DNA of 64,000 nucleotides, from NCBI RefSeq assembly GCF_040954835.1, contig NC_090709.1, positions 46,322,490 to 46,386,489 on the forward strand. Direction: 5' to 3'. This document shows, one piece after another, positions 9,764 to 19,489 of the stretch; positions within the stretch are counted from its first letter, which is position 1, and the number at the start of each line of letters is the position of its first letter. The position numbers and the translations under genes were made by a program. A model generated the notes under the pieces. It saw only the letters and a list, made by a program, of their open reading frames with translations, was not told where the DNA came from and made no database searches. The stretch comes from Lepisosteus oculatus (Eukaryota; Chordata; Actinopteri; Semionotiformes; Lepisosteidae).

Positions 9764-10510
9764 ATTATCAAACACGGAAATCGTTATAATTTAATTTTAA
9801 AAACATGGCTAAGCATGGGTTTAAAGTATATTCAACAGTGCAGGTGCATTCAAAGAAATAGAGTTTCCCAAGCCCTCGCAAAGAATTACCATTTCCAAAG
9901 ATGTCTAGTCTCAAGCATTAACATCCAAAGTACCTGTCTTAGCTGGGGCAGGAAGTTTGCCAAGCCACCTGAAAGAATTACCATTTCAAAAGATGTCTGT
10001 TGTAAGCCAGGTTCAATCATTACCATCCAAAGTATCGGTCTTCCCTTGGGGCAAGAGGGTTTCCTGTGTGTCTAGGATGTGTACTTCCCTTAAATAAAGG
10101 ATGAATATGGGTACCATAGGTATTAAATCTCCCAAAGCTCAGAGTTAAACTAAAAAACCCTTGGTGAGTGTGTTATAACATGGATGGGTATTTATAGTCC
10201 AGTGCCTCCTATTTTACTAGAGATTCTGTTTGGGATTCAGAACTCGGGATCAAAATACTCCTAGGTACAGAGTAATTTTCACACCTTCCTGCTACCATGA
10301 TCAGAGCAGTATTAGATTAAATTTGTCATTTATTGAAAGCCCAGTTTTTAACAATCATTTTCATTTGAACTTACTTTTTCCAAAGAAGGATCTGAGGTTC
10401 ACTTCTTGAATTAAATCTTTTGACAAGAGGTAAGACTTCTATTTCACATTTAAACCCATGTTTAGCTGTGTTTTTTAGATTTAACTGAATCAATTTCTGT
10501 GTGTGATAAT
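9764..10510. mobile_element. Non-autonomous element with ~67-bp imperfect terminal inverted repeats
   Basis: The left end (9764-9830, ATTATCAAACACGGAAAT...) is matched in reverse by 10,442-10,510 (...CACACAGAAATTG-type). Inside is a roughly 100-bp direct duplication containing AAAGAATTACCATTTC. It is also in the right arm at about 58,120-58,850. There is no transposase and I do not assign a superfamily. An 86-codon open frame at 9815-10,075 spans the internal duplication and is unlikely to be a gene. Confidence 0.5.
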
Positions 10511-11569
10511 GTCCTTGAATTCTGACAACATCACACTAAATTACATGATATAAAACAGCTAATGTCTCTAGAGATAAAGTTTCTGGGATGCTTCTAATTA
10601 CTTTGCATTACCAGGGACAGTTTAATTCACCTTGTACAGTACTGAAAGACCAAAATGCTTTTTTTAAAAGTTATTTAACATTTTATAGAACTTTGTCTAC
10701 TATGGCAACATGATGAGCTTGGCCACTTATCTTAGGATAAAGATAGGATAAAGGTTTATCTTTTGCACCTACCTGCCCCCCAGGGAAGGCCAATGCTTTC
10801 TACGTTGATGGTTCCCTACAGTAGACTGTACCTTATCTTCAAAGGTAATGTATATTGACCCAAATCAGTTTTGGAATCCAATCTACTGACGAGATGGAGC
10901 ACATCCTTTTTTCAGGATTTTAGCATCATATGTTTAGTATATTTAGTCCCTAATGCTGAAAGAAATGATCATAGAACATTTGGACACTTTGTGGGCATGA
11001 AATACAAAGAAAATCATGTTCTATGGTACAAGATAAATACAAAACTTAAGCTTTTATTTTAATTAGATTTGTTGTGAAAGCATAAGCAATGATTTATTAC
11101 ATTAATATATGTGAAAATAACATTTTAGCATCATACGTTTAGTATATTTAGTCCCTAATGCTGAAAGAAATGATCATTTGTTTAACACGCACGGGTCTGT
11201 CTCAAAGGATGCAGTGCTCCTGAAGGCTCTCAAACCCTGCATTTCAGATGCCTAGCTGTATCCCTCACATGTGGCACCTCAGAATGACTTCTAACCTTAC
11301 CTGTGGTGTCTTCAGTCCCTATTGCTCAATGCATGGTGTACGTACTACATACATGTGTCTTGAGAATGAGGAATGGGCCCCTGAGACAGTCATTTGCCTG
11401 TTTCACAAATGATCGTATTTTACTAGAGATTCTGTTTGGGATTCAGATGTGCATTCGGATTTATTGGTACATGCCCAGGGCAGTAAGCAGTCTGAGGATT
11501 TATTTCCAGACAGCATAGAGCAGTGAAGCAGTGAAGTAGTGCATAAAGCATAAGCAATCATTTATTACA
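10511..11569. other. AT-rich stretch with repeated pieces of the gene Z exon end
   Basis: TTTAGTATATTTAGTCCCTA occurs at about 10,935, 11,139 and 11,606, the last in the gene Z exon. ATTTTACTAGAGATTCTGTT occurs at about 10,212 and 11,407. These are local partial duplications. No additional gene is seen. Confidence 0.5.
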
Positions 11570-11868
11570 TTAATATATGTGAAAATAACATTTTAGCATC
11601 ATGCGTTTAGTATATTTAGTCCCTAATGCCAAGGACTCCAGCAGTCTTACAACCACTGCCCTGTTTGCCTCGCCAGACACGATCTCTATTCTGTTGTAAT
11701 CCACGATGTTCTTCAGGTGATTTATCATGTCCTTCCTTGCCTGTTGAGAGGCCATCCTGATCTCTTCTGCCGTGGCGTGCTTCATACACGCCCTCTTCAA
11801 GTGAGCAGGAAGCTGATCAAAAGTATTCAGGCACATCTTGCACACCAGGGGAATCCTCGTGGGTTTCC
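11570..11868 (-). CDS. Gene Z exon 2, left arm: small Cys/His protein
   Basis: After an acceptor TTATTTTCAAAG the frame reads KPTRIPLVCKMCLNTFDQLP, continuing with AHLKRACMKH and a helical Ala/Glu/Arg-rich part to a stop. The spacing C-x2-C-x9-H-x4-C suggests a zinc-binding knuckle. It joins in frame to exon 1 at 12,039-12,073 (phase 2). I recall similar short proteins as repeated, uncharacterised fish genes, some next to recombinase-like domains, but cannot confirm it. The right-arm copy (56,604-56,901) keeps the frame with about two amino-acid changes, which argues for at least recent constraint or recent duplication. The function is unknown. Confidence 0.5.
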
Positions 11869-12038
11869 TTTGAAAATAAATAAAACCATCTGTGTATAGA
11901 AACAAGCTAAGACTGATTTCTTAAATTATCCTTAATTTTCTCTCTCATAGTTTGAGCATAATGATTTTATTGTATTTATATAAGAATTGCTCATTGCTCC
12001 AAAATAAATAATGGTTTCATAAAAAAGTGAACACTTAC

Positions 12039-12073
12039 TTGGTCTCAGTCACAGACTTTCCAATAGAAGCCAT
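12039..12073 (-). CDS. Gene Z exon 1, left arm (start codon exon)
   Basis: ATG at 12,073-12,071 on the minus strand begins MASIGKSVTETK and runs into a GTAAGT donor after two bases of the next codon. Exon 2 supplies the third base. The right arm has the identical exon at 56,398-56,432. The ATG was chosen because it is the first in a splice-compatible frame. Confidence 0.5.
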
Positions 12074-12438
12074 TGTGGAGTTCAGCAACTGCAGGTCCTA
12101 GAAGTGGGGAAGGAATTTTAAAAGAGTTAAACTTGAATTACAAAACAGAAGGAATGGCTGAGGGATCACTGAAATATATATATATACAAATTCCAAAGAC
12201 TGAGTCTATATCTCCTTTAGGTGAGGACAGACTGGATCAAACAAAAACAACATTTGAAGTGAATTGCAAATGTATTGAGTTGTGATGCAACTGTAACTTG
12301 AACCTAACATGACTGGGGCGTGCATTTTTGAAATTGCATTTTCACAGCTGAAATACAAAATGAAGCTGATCGCAGTCCAAACTCAAGGTATTGTTGTAAA
12401 ACTAAATATCCAACATGTTTCTACCTGTCCCTTTTCAG

Positions 12439-12717
12439 CTCACTCAGAAGTCCACAGCCTGCAGCCTGGTGCCTCTCTGTCTCTCCCCCTCCACACTGCT
12501 GGTCCAGTGGAGGTGCTGTTTGATCCTGCAGGATCTGTCCAGTCTCGTATAGTCTTACTGAGCAACGCAGGGCTCCCTGGCCCCAGGTACGAACAGTGAG
12601 TGTCAGTGCAGAAGAGCTCTCTGACACTCCGCTCCCTCACTCCAGCTGATCAGGGCAACTACACAGTGAGGGACCTTAAGGGAAGCAGTATCAGCACTGT
12701 GATCGTCACTGTGGGCG
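12439..12717 (+). pseudogene. Ig V-like domain exon 1, left arm (in-frame stop)
   Basis: Acceptor CCCTTTTCAG and donor GTGAGC bound a 279-bp phase 1-1 exon, typical of immunoglobulin-superfamily genes. Residues include HSLQPGASLSLPL, VEVLFDPAG, SSLTLRSLTPADQGNYTVRD and STVIVTV, i.e. B-strand to G-strand of a V-type fold with the D-x-G-x-Y corner. The usual B and F strand cysteines are missing. A TGA at 12,597-12,599 interrupts it after PGPRYEQ, probably from an Arg codon. The right arm has the same stop, so it predates the inversion duplication. It faces away from gene Z. Confidence 0.65.
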
Positions 12718-12807
12718 GTGAGCAGGTCTACAGTAGGGTCACTAGAGGGCTCTATATTCTTGACAGAGTGTGTTCTTCTATCATCCTCTGTCCTGATTGT
12801 CTTTCAG

Positions 12808-12966
12808 CTCACAGAGACACTGTCACCCTGCAGCCTGAAGCCTCTCTGTCTGTCCCTCTGTTCACTGGAGAGCCAGTGGGGGTGCTGTTTGATCCTGCAG
12901 GAGGTGGAAACTGGACCTCAGTGTGTTCTGTCCAGAACAGCACAGCCAGCTGTGTCCCCCAGTACA
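12808..12966 (+). pseudogene. Ig V-like domain exon 2, left arm (truncated)
   Basis: After the acceptor TGTCTTTCAG the frame repeats the first domain's pattern: TVTLQPEASLSVPL, VGVLFDPAGG, CSVQNSTASC. It stops being Ig-like at about 12,966, where a T-run and AT-rich sequence follow, then the gene P block. This is a second, tandemly duplicated domain cut off by a rearrangement. The ITIM tail exons are on the opposite strand, so they are not simply its downstream part. Confidence 0.6.
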
Positions 12967-13434
12967 GTTTTTTTTTTATTTTTGATGATTAGCCATATGT
13001 TGATTATAATATTGTACATAATGTATAATTTGAACTCGATATTTTTCAGGAGTGAATGATTGTATATTTTCAGAATAAATTTCGAAACCAAATTATTGTC
13101 GCTCGATCTCTGTCTCTCTCTCGTCCTGCTGTCTGTCCCTGCCTCTCTGTCTCTCTCTTTCAGCCCTGTCTGTCAGTCTGTCTGTCCCTCGATCTCTGTC
13201 TCTCTCTCTCCTTCCTCTCTCTCGGTTTGTTTGTCCCTCAATCTCAGTCTTTCTCTTTGCCTGCTGTCTTTCTGTGCCTTCATCTTTGTCTCTCTCTCTC
13301 CTTCCTTTCTGTCTGTCTCTCTGTCTGTCCTGCGTTGTCCCAGCTGGGCCTGTCTCCCCGGCTCTCTGCCTTCAGCTCTGTTCGCCGATGTCCCACCAGC
13401 CCGTCTCTCTCTCAGCCTGTCTCTTGACTTGCAG
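12967..13434. repeat. Ig/gene P junction and polypyrimidine minisatellite
   Basis: An AT-rich junction (to about 13,090), then degenerate CTGTCTGTCCCTCTCTCT repeats, the intron 4 repeat of gene P. The same junction is at about 55,535-55,640 in the right arm. No exon is seen until 13,435. Confidence 0.7.
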
Positions 13435-14701
13435 GAGGAAGAGGAGGTGGAGACAGCTCCTTCGGCAGGAGAGAGGAAGGAGGTCAGTGCTGGTCCCACC
13501 CTGCCTCCTGTCCTGTCTGTGGTGGAGTTTCGCCGTCTTGTCTGTCCCTGGGTCTCAGTGTTTCTCTCTCTTTCAGCCCTGTCTGTCAGTGTCTCTCTCC
13601 TCCTCTCTGTCTTCAGTGTGTCTCTCTCCTCCTCCTCTCTGTCCTGTGGTGTCCAGGCAGTGTGTCTCTCTCCTCCTCCTCTCTGTCCTGTGGTGTCCAG
13701 TGGGTCAGTATTAGTGGGCTACACCCAGGCTCACTCCCTGCGAGTGTGATCTCAACAGAGTCTCTGTGCTCTAGGGACACTTGACTCACCTGTCTCTCTC
13801 TTTCTCTTTTGTGGTTGACGGATTGAGGCCGAGAGCAGGGCAGTGTTCATGTACTGGAGTGTCCAGTCGTGTGTCTGTATGAACCCCTCTCTCTCTCAGT
13901 GCAGTGTTCATGTACTGGAGTGTCCAGTCAGTGTGTCTGTATGAACCCCTCTCTCTCTCTCAGTGCAGTGTTCATGTCCTGGAGTGTCCAGTCCGACTCT
14001 TAATGTGACTCTCCTCTCTCTGCTTCAGAAGCGCTGGTGCATCTTTTTGAAGTCCCTGAGCTGCATGTCGGTGGAGACAGAAGATCAGGACGAGCCGATG
14101 GAGGTGGCGGAGACCGTAGCTCAGGAGAGGAAGAGCGAGGGAGAGGAGGAGCAGCCTGCCGGGAAGGACAAGAAGAGGAAGAGGAGGTGCAGGTGAGCAG
14201 ACAGGGGGGCGCCGCCCGGTCGTGTCTGTGATTCAAGGAGTCTCCTCTTGCTGTTTGATGTCATGGTGACGTCTGTGTCTGTGTCCCTCACACCTGCGAT
14301 AACAATATTCTTTCTAGGTTCCTTTCCTGGTTCTGTGCCTGCTAAGATCTGGACTGGACTGGACTGGACTGGACTGGACTGGTTCGGAGCTGAGGGACAC
14401 CAGACGACTGGACCGGAGCTGAGAGACACCAGACTGGACTGGACAGGAGCTGAGGGACCCCAGACTGTGCTGGACCGAAGCTGAGGGACCCCAGTCTGGA
14501 CTGAAGCTGAGGGACCCCAGTCTGTGCTGGACCGGAGCTGAGGGGCCCCAGACTGGACTGTGCTGGACCGGAGCTGAGGGGCCCCAGACTGTGCTGGACC
14601 GAAGCTGAGGGGCCCTAGACTGGACTGGACCAAAACTGAGGGTCCCCAGACTGGACTTAATCTGTATTGTAATTTTTGTTCTTTTGTTAAGCATCATTAA
14701 A
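13435..14701 (+). pseudogene. Gene P copy 2: exons 5, 7 and 8 only
   Basis: E5 at 13,435-13,482 (EEEEVETAPSAGERKE), E7 at 14,029-14,192 (starts KRWCIFLKSLSCMSVETEDQ and ends in a Lys/Arg-rich tail), E8 from 14,318 with stop TAA at 14,343-14,345, and a 3' UTR of short (CTGGA)n plus 31-bp repeats to ATTAAA at 14,696. All three exons have the splice sites and phases of copy 3. E1-E4 are missing because the Ig block abuts intron 4. E6 is deleted and replaced at about 13,807-13,841 by a patch copied from the sequence now at 14,804-14,832. The E7 sequence matches copy 5, not copy 6. Confidence 0.7.
13807..13841 (+). other. 29-nt templated patch replacing gene P exon 6, copy 2
   Basis: TTTGTGGTTGACGGATTGAG and the next nine bases are identical to 14,804-14,832, about 1 kb downstream in the same orientation. 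They sit where copy 3 has exon 6 and its flanks. Copy 5 has the same patch at 51,224-51,252. Confidence 0.85.
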
Positions 14702-14754
14702 ATGGTTTTAAAAAAAATTTGTTTAGCTCTTGTTTTTTTCCCTCCCCCCCCCCA

Positions 14755-14993
14755 CCAAAACGAACGAACAGAGTCTGTCCTTCTCTTTCATCCCGGAGAG
14801 TTTGTGGTTGACGGATTGAGGCCGAGAGCCCTCATCGTCGGCGTGCCACCAGTTGGCGGGGATATAGCAGGGGGGGCATCGTGTCCAATACTCCTTGTAA
14901 CGAGACAGATTTCAAGCCACCTCCGTCTGAAGAGAAGGAAGTCGACCACGAAGTCCAGGGTGTCCTAGGAAGCTCTTTAGCCATCGTTTGCCC
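14755..14993 (+). other. Conserved stretch upstream of the 5S-SINE, unidentified
   Basis: About 240 bp (GAACGAACAGAG ... GGTGTCCTAGGAAGCTCTTT) precedes the SINE after gene P copies 2, 4, 5 and 6 and is deleted after copies 1 and 3. Open on both strands in some copies, but no known protein is apparent. Confidence 0.5.
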
Positions 14994-15545
14994 AGCAGCC
15001 ATCTCACCCTGCAGCTCCCAGCTGGCAGCCCCCTCCCCACTGGAGCCCAGCAGGTGGGAGCCTGGTCAGTACCTGGAGGGGAGACTCCTGGGAAAAACTG
15101 AGGTTGCTGCTGGGAGAGGTGTTAGTGGGGCCGGCAGGGGGCGCTCTCACCCTGCGGTCTGTGTGGGTCCTGATGCCCCAGTATAGTGACTGGGACACTG
15201 GACTGTAAACAGACGCCGTCCTTCGGATGAGACGTCAAACCGAGGTCCTGACTCTCTGTGCTCATTAACAATCCTGGGGTGTCTCTGGAGAAGAGTAGAG
15301 GTGTTACCCCAGTGTCCTGGCCTGATTCCCCCCCTGGTCTTTACCCATCATGGCCTCCTTATCACCCCCCCTCTCTGAACTGGCTCCATCCCTCTGCTCT
15401 CCTCCCCACTGAGAGCTGCTGTGTGCTGAGCGGACTGGAGCATCATCCAGGTGGGGGCTGCACACTGGGGGGGCTGGAGGGGATCCCCCTGACCTGGGAA
15501 GAGCTCTGAGTGGAGAGTCTAGACTTATTAATTATTATTATTTTT
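14994..15545 (+). mobile_element. 5S-rRNA-derived SINE, full length
   Basis: The head aligns with 5S rRNA: GCCATCTCACCCTG near the 5' end, then GAGCCCAGCAGGTGGGAGCC, TGGTCAGTACCTGGAGGGGA and GACTCCTGGGAA. Those correspond to the A-box, intermediate element and C-box of the 5S internal promoter. The central core, L2-type 3' end and ATT tail follow. This is the SINE3 type of element. It is not a functional 5S gene because of many substitutions and an extra internal segment. Confidence 0.85.
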
Positions 15546-16130
15546 CGTGCTGCACTGGGCTTCAGTCCTGGCAGTGAGAGGGGGGCTCTGTGATCAGGAC
15601 AGATACTTATGACTGTATAATAATACACGATAGAAATGGAAAACAGGGTAGTGCTGTAGTCTCTTCGAAACGTTTTGAACTGCCAGAAGAAGTTTTCACA
15701 ACCCGGACTCGTGAAGGTACAGGTCTTCTCCCATCGTCCGGAGCAAGGTGTATCGTGTCCTGGTGATTTCTCCCGTTTCGAATGGAGTTTAATGTCGCAT
15801 TTCTACTTTATTAGAGAGAGGCACTGAACTTTGGGGAACGTGACATCCACCCAGTATTACTAGTAGGTTGATAAATATAAATGTTCTTTTTCCCCCCGTA
15901 TTATACCTCGCGAAATATAATATGTGTGTGTGTCCTGTGATGGACTGGTGTCCTGTCCAGGGTGTGTGAGTGTGTGTGTCTGTGTGTCCTGTGATGGACA
16001 GATGGTACCCAGCCTGGACACCCATGAGACACTGGCTGTGATGGACTGGTATCCTGTGAAGGACTGGTGTCCTGTCCAGGGTGTGTGTGTGTCTGTGATA
16101 GACTGGTGGATCACAATATTAATTCTCCTC
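15546..16130. other. SINE flank, unique insert and minisatellite fragment
   Basis: 15,546-15,830 repeats the flank seen at 839-1110. 15,832-15,920 is unique to this copy. 15,930-16,110 holds a few units of the 50-bp minisatellite ending as at 4,870. No gene is seen. Confidence 0.6.
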
Positions 16131-16139
16131 CTTGATTCC

Positions 16140-17222
16140 CTCCTTCATCGCCAGAGTGAAAGCGGGACACGGCAGTAAAAGCTCAGCCCTGCGGGTGGTG
16201 GTCCTCTCGGCCACACGGGGGCGCTCTGGCTCCACGGGGGGGGGTTATGTTCAAGTCCCGCTGGGAATCGCACCGACGCGGGAGTTCGTGAACGTCCCAG
16301 ACACCAAGAAAACGAGAGAGAAAAAAGGTCGTTTTCGGGGTTCAAGAAGCAACCCCGAGATTCAGGGAGTTTCCCCGCTGAGCTTACTCTGCCGAAAACA
16401 CGCAGGTTTTATTTTTTTCCCGTGCCCCCCCCTCACACAGGCCGTTTCTGTAGCGTGAAGTTGTGTTTTTTTGCGCGGCGGTCGGTGAGGGGCGAAATTT
16501 TATTTATTTTTTTCCCACGGTCTGAAACGGCGGGGTGGTGTTGTAGAGAGGTCGACGTGCCCGGTTTTCCTCGTCTCCGAAGCCCGTTTTTTTTGGGGGG
16601 GTCATGAGGTCCCACGCAGCGCCTGGAAAAGAAAATGGCGTTTCTTTTCCCCGCAGGACGGTGGGGGGGGGAACCCGTGTTTTTTGGACGTGGCGTGGCC
16701 CGAAATTTCCGCCCTTGGGCGCTAGAGGGGGGTGGAGGTTGGTCTTTCTTTGATTTGGGGGTCGGGGGGGTGGGGATGCTAATTTCACTGAACCAAACCC
16801 CACGGAAACCCGTGTTGGACGTGGGGGTGCTGAATGCGCCCTCGACGTGATTTTGTCTTTAAATTTAAGTGCAGCTTTTGTAACCCTTGGGCCGGAAACA
16901 GCTGGACCCGTTTCCCCTGCCTGTCCGAGGTGGCGACTACCGGGGTCGTACAGGGACACCCGGCTGGCCGCCGAGAGTTGGAAAAATAAAATGTCCACCT
17001 AAAAAACAGCAACCGTGAAAAATGTGACGTCACAGAGCGGCGGATTCTAGCGCGGGGCGGCGCCGGAGCCCCATGAGCTCAGAGGAGTGAAGGAGTGAAG
17101 AGAGAAGAGGAGGAAAGCGCTATATAGTCTTTTCTAAACACGTGTTTCTTCCAATAAAGTTACTTCGACTTAGATCGTTAGTTTCAGCTTCAGAATCGCT
17201 CTTCAGAATCCCCGTGAAATCG
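16140..17222 (+). promoter_or_regulatory. Gene P promoter region and non-coding first exon (E0), copy 3
   Basis: A G- and CG-rich kilobase contains an unmethylated-island-like mix of G-runs, a CRE (TGACGTCA at 17,025-17,032), a TATA-like CTATATAGT at about 17,120, and a consensus donor GTAAGT right after 17,222. I read about 17,040-17,222 as the non-coding first exon (E0). The coding start is in E1 at 17,871. The right-arm version (48,204-49,370) has an extra stretch with a second CRE-like site. Open frames across the region are on the opposite strand and unsupported. Confidence 0.5.
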
Positions 17223-17344
17223 GTAAGTCAGTCAAAAGTGCTGCTGGCGAGAAATAACAAAATAAGTGGAGAAATAAGTTGTTTTTTTTCCCGTTACTCC
17301 ACTCTTATGGGTGTGATCGTGCTGTAAAAAGATATTGAGAGGAG

Positions 17345-17815
17345 GTGCACCTCTACACAGAGAGTGGTGGGGGTGGGGAACAAGCTGCCCAGCCCTGTGG
17401 TTGAAGCAGATACCCTGGCTTCTCTCCAGACACAGCTGGGTGAGCTCCTCCAGTCAGGACAGGAGGCTCTTCTGTACACAGAGGGGGGCGGGGGTGTGGA
17501 ACAAAGCTGATACCCTGGCTCCTGTCCAGACAGAGCTGGGTGAGCTCCTCCAGTCAGGACAGGAGGCTCTTCTGTACACAGAGGGTGGCGGGGGTGTGGA
17601 ACAAAGCTGATACCCTGGCTCCTCTCCAGCCACAGCTGTGTGAGCTCCTCCAGTCAGGACAGGAGGCTCTACTGTACACAAAGAGTGGCGGGGGTGTGGA
17701 ACAAAGCTGATACCCTGGCTTCTCTCAGGACACAGCTGGGTGAGGTCCTCCAGTTAGGACAGGAGGCTCTTCTGTACACAGAGGGGAGCGGGGGTGGGGA
17801 ACAAGCCGCCCAGCT
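17345..17815 (+). repeat. 97-bp tandem repeat in gene P intron 0, about 5 units
   Basis: Units contain GGGGTGTGGAACAAAGCTGA and CTCCTCCAGTCAGGACAGGA. The right arm has about 2.5 units (47,860-48,080). Confidence 0.85.
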
Positions 17816-18310
17816 GTGTGGCTCCGCCCCCTCCCCTCCCCTCTGTGACTCTGCTTGTCTCGGCAGGACGATGGACCGACAGAGATGCCGCACGGCCGTG
17901 CGCGGTCGCAGCAGGACCCAGGCCCGGCGAGGCGTCGTAAGTCCACCCCTCCCGCCCGCCGTCCACAGGGTCGCAGGTCCATTATAGCCTTCTGAGAGCA
18001 CAGATTGCCTCTGAACGTCCCAGACTCTTACTGGACACACTGTACACACTCACCTGTCCACACTCTCACTGGACACACTGTAGAGACTGCCCAAGGCCTC
18101 TAGTCTCGACACGACTGGGCTGGGCTATTTGGTCAGAGCTGTCTCGGAGATGGGCTGTTTGGCGTCTTCACAGGTCACACCGGTCAGGCCGAACCCGGAC
18201 TGGCAGCGGGAGAGGTCCCGGCCCAAGTCCCGGTGCTTTTCCGTAAGTCTGACCCGGTCGCCTTCCGCGAGACTGGACCGGCCGCCCTGTGGTGGGCCCG
18301 GTGCCCCACG

Positions 18311-19290
18311 TCTACCCTACAGCTCCCCCCACTGACCACTAAACTCCCGATACCCTACAGCTCCCCACACTGACCCCTAAACTCCCGATACCCTACAGCT
18401 CCCCACTCTGACCCCTAAACTCCCGATACCCTACAGCTCCCCACTCTGACCCCTAAACTCCCGATACCCTACAGCTCCCCACACTGACCCCTAAACTCCC
18501 GATACCCTACAGCTCCCCACACTGACCCCTAAACTCCCGATACCCTACAGCTCCCCGCACTGACCCCTAAACTCCCGATACCCTACAGCTCCCCGCACTG
18601 ACCCCTAATCTCCCAATAACCTATAGCTCCCCGCACTGACCACTAAACTCCCGATACCCTACAGCTCCCCGCACTGACCCCTAAACTCCCGATACCCTAC
18701 AGCTCCCCACTCTGACCCCTAAACTCCCGATACCCTACAGCTCCCCACTCTGACCCCTAAACTCCCGATACCCTACAGCTCCCCACACTGACCCCTAAAC
18801 TCCCGATACCCTACAGCTCCCCACACTGACCCCTAAACTCCCGATACCCTACAGCTCCCCGCACTGACCCCTAAACTCCCGATACCCTACAGCTCCCCGC
18901 ACTGACCCCTAAACTCCCGATACCCTACAGCTCCCCGCACTGACCCCTAAACTCCCGAAACCCTACAGCTCCGCACACTGACCCCTAAACTCCCGATACC
19001 CTACAGCTCCTCACACTGACCCCTAAACTCCCGATACCCTACAGCTCCCCACACTGACCCCTAAACTCCCGATACCCTACAGCTCCCCACACTGACCCCT
19101 AAACTCCCGATACCCTACAGCTCCCCACACTGACCCCTAAACTCCCGATACCCTACAGCACCCCACACTGACCCCTAAACTCCCGATACCCTACAGCTCC
19201 CCACTCTGACCCCTAAACTCCCGATACCCTACAGCTCCCCACACTGACCCCTAAACTCCCGATACCCTACAGCTCCCCACTCTGACCCCC
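18311..19290 (+). repeat. 38-bp minisatellite in gene P intron 2, about 26 units
   Basis: Perfect to near-perfect units with CCCGATACCCTACAGCTCCC. Each contains a CCCTACAG that resembles a splice acceptor. Copies 4 and 5 have only about four units (47,450-47,610; 53,180-53,330), so this array expanded locally. Confidence 0.95.
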
Positions 19291-19489
19291 ACAGTCCTGA
19301 TGGCCGAGAGGTCTCTGCTTGCTGTAGTGATTGAGTGAGCTCTGTGGACCTGACCTCTGTCTTGTGTCCTCGTTTCCAGCGTCTCCTAGTGGTCCGGCAT
19401 TTCACACGACCTGAAGGTGAGATCTGGGGAGGAGACAGAGCACCCCCTAACACCCCTGAGCTGGGTTACAGGGTAAGACAGCTTCTTAC

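Larger units (their letters stand above)
4950..15130 (+). repeat. Outer inverted repeat, left arm
   Basis: From the gene Q first exon through the ITIM exons, gene Z, Ig exons, gene P copy 2 and the 5S-SINE head, the sequence is matched in reverse order and orientation by 53,546-64,000. Differences are small substitutions, changes in tandem copy number, a foldback insertion in the right arm, and an extra gene P copy (copy 5) beside the right arm. The right arm reaches the window edge, so the true extent is larger. Confidence 0.9.

Noticed and set aside
9815..10075. 86-codon frame conserved in both outer arms
   Set aside because: It covers an internal duplication of a mobile element. Conservation follows from the recent arm duplication.
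14994..15120. 5S rRNA gene
   Set aside because: The match is partial and interrupted, and it continues into a SINE core and L2-like tail, so it is a retroposon head.
16504..16998. 164-codon minus-strand frame in the gene P promoter, also at 48,502
   Set aside because: Only the first 60 or so residues are alike in both arms and then the frames diverge by indels. CG-rich sequence often has long frames.
18311..19290. CRISPR array (regular 38-bp repeats)
   Set aside because: Units are contiguous without unique spacers, and the surroundings are vertebrate exons and introns.
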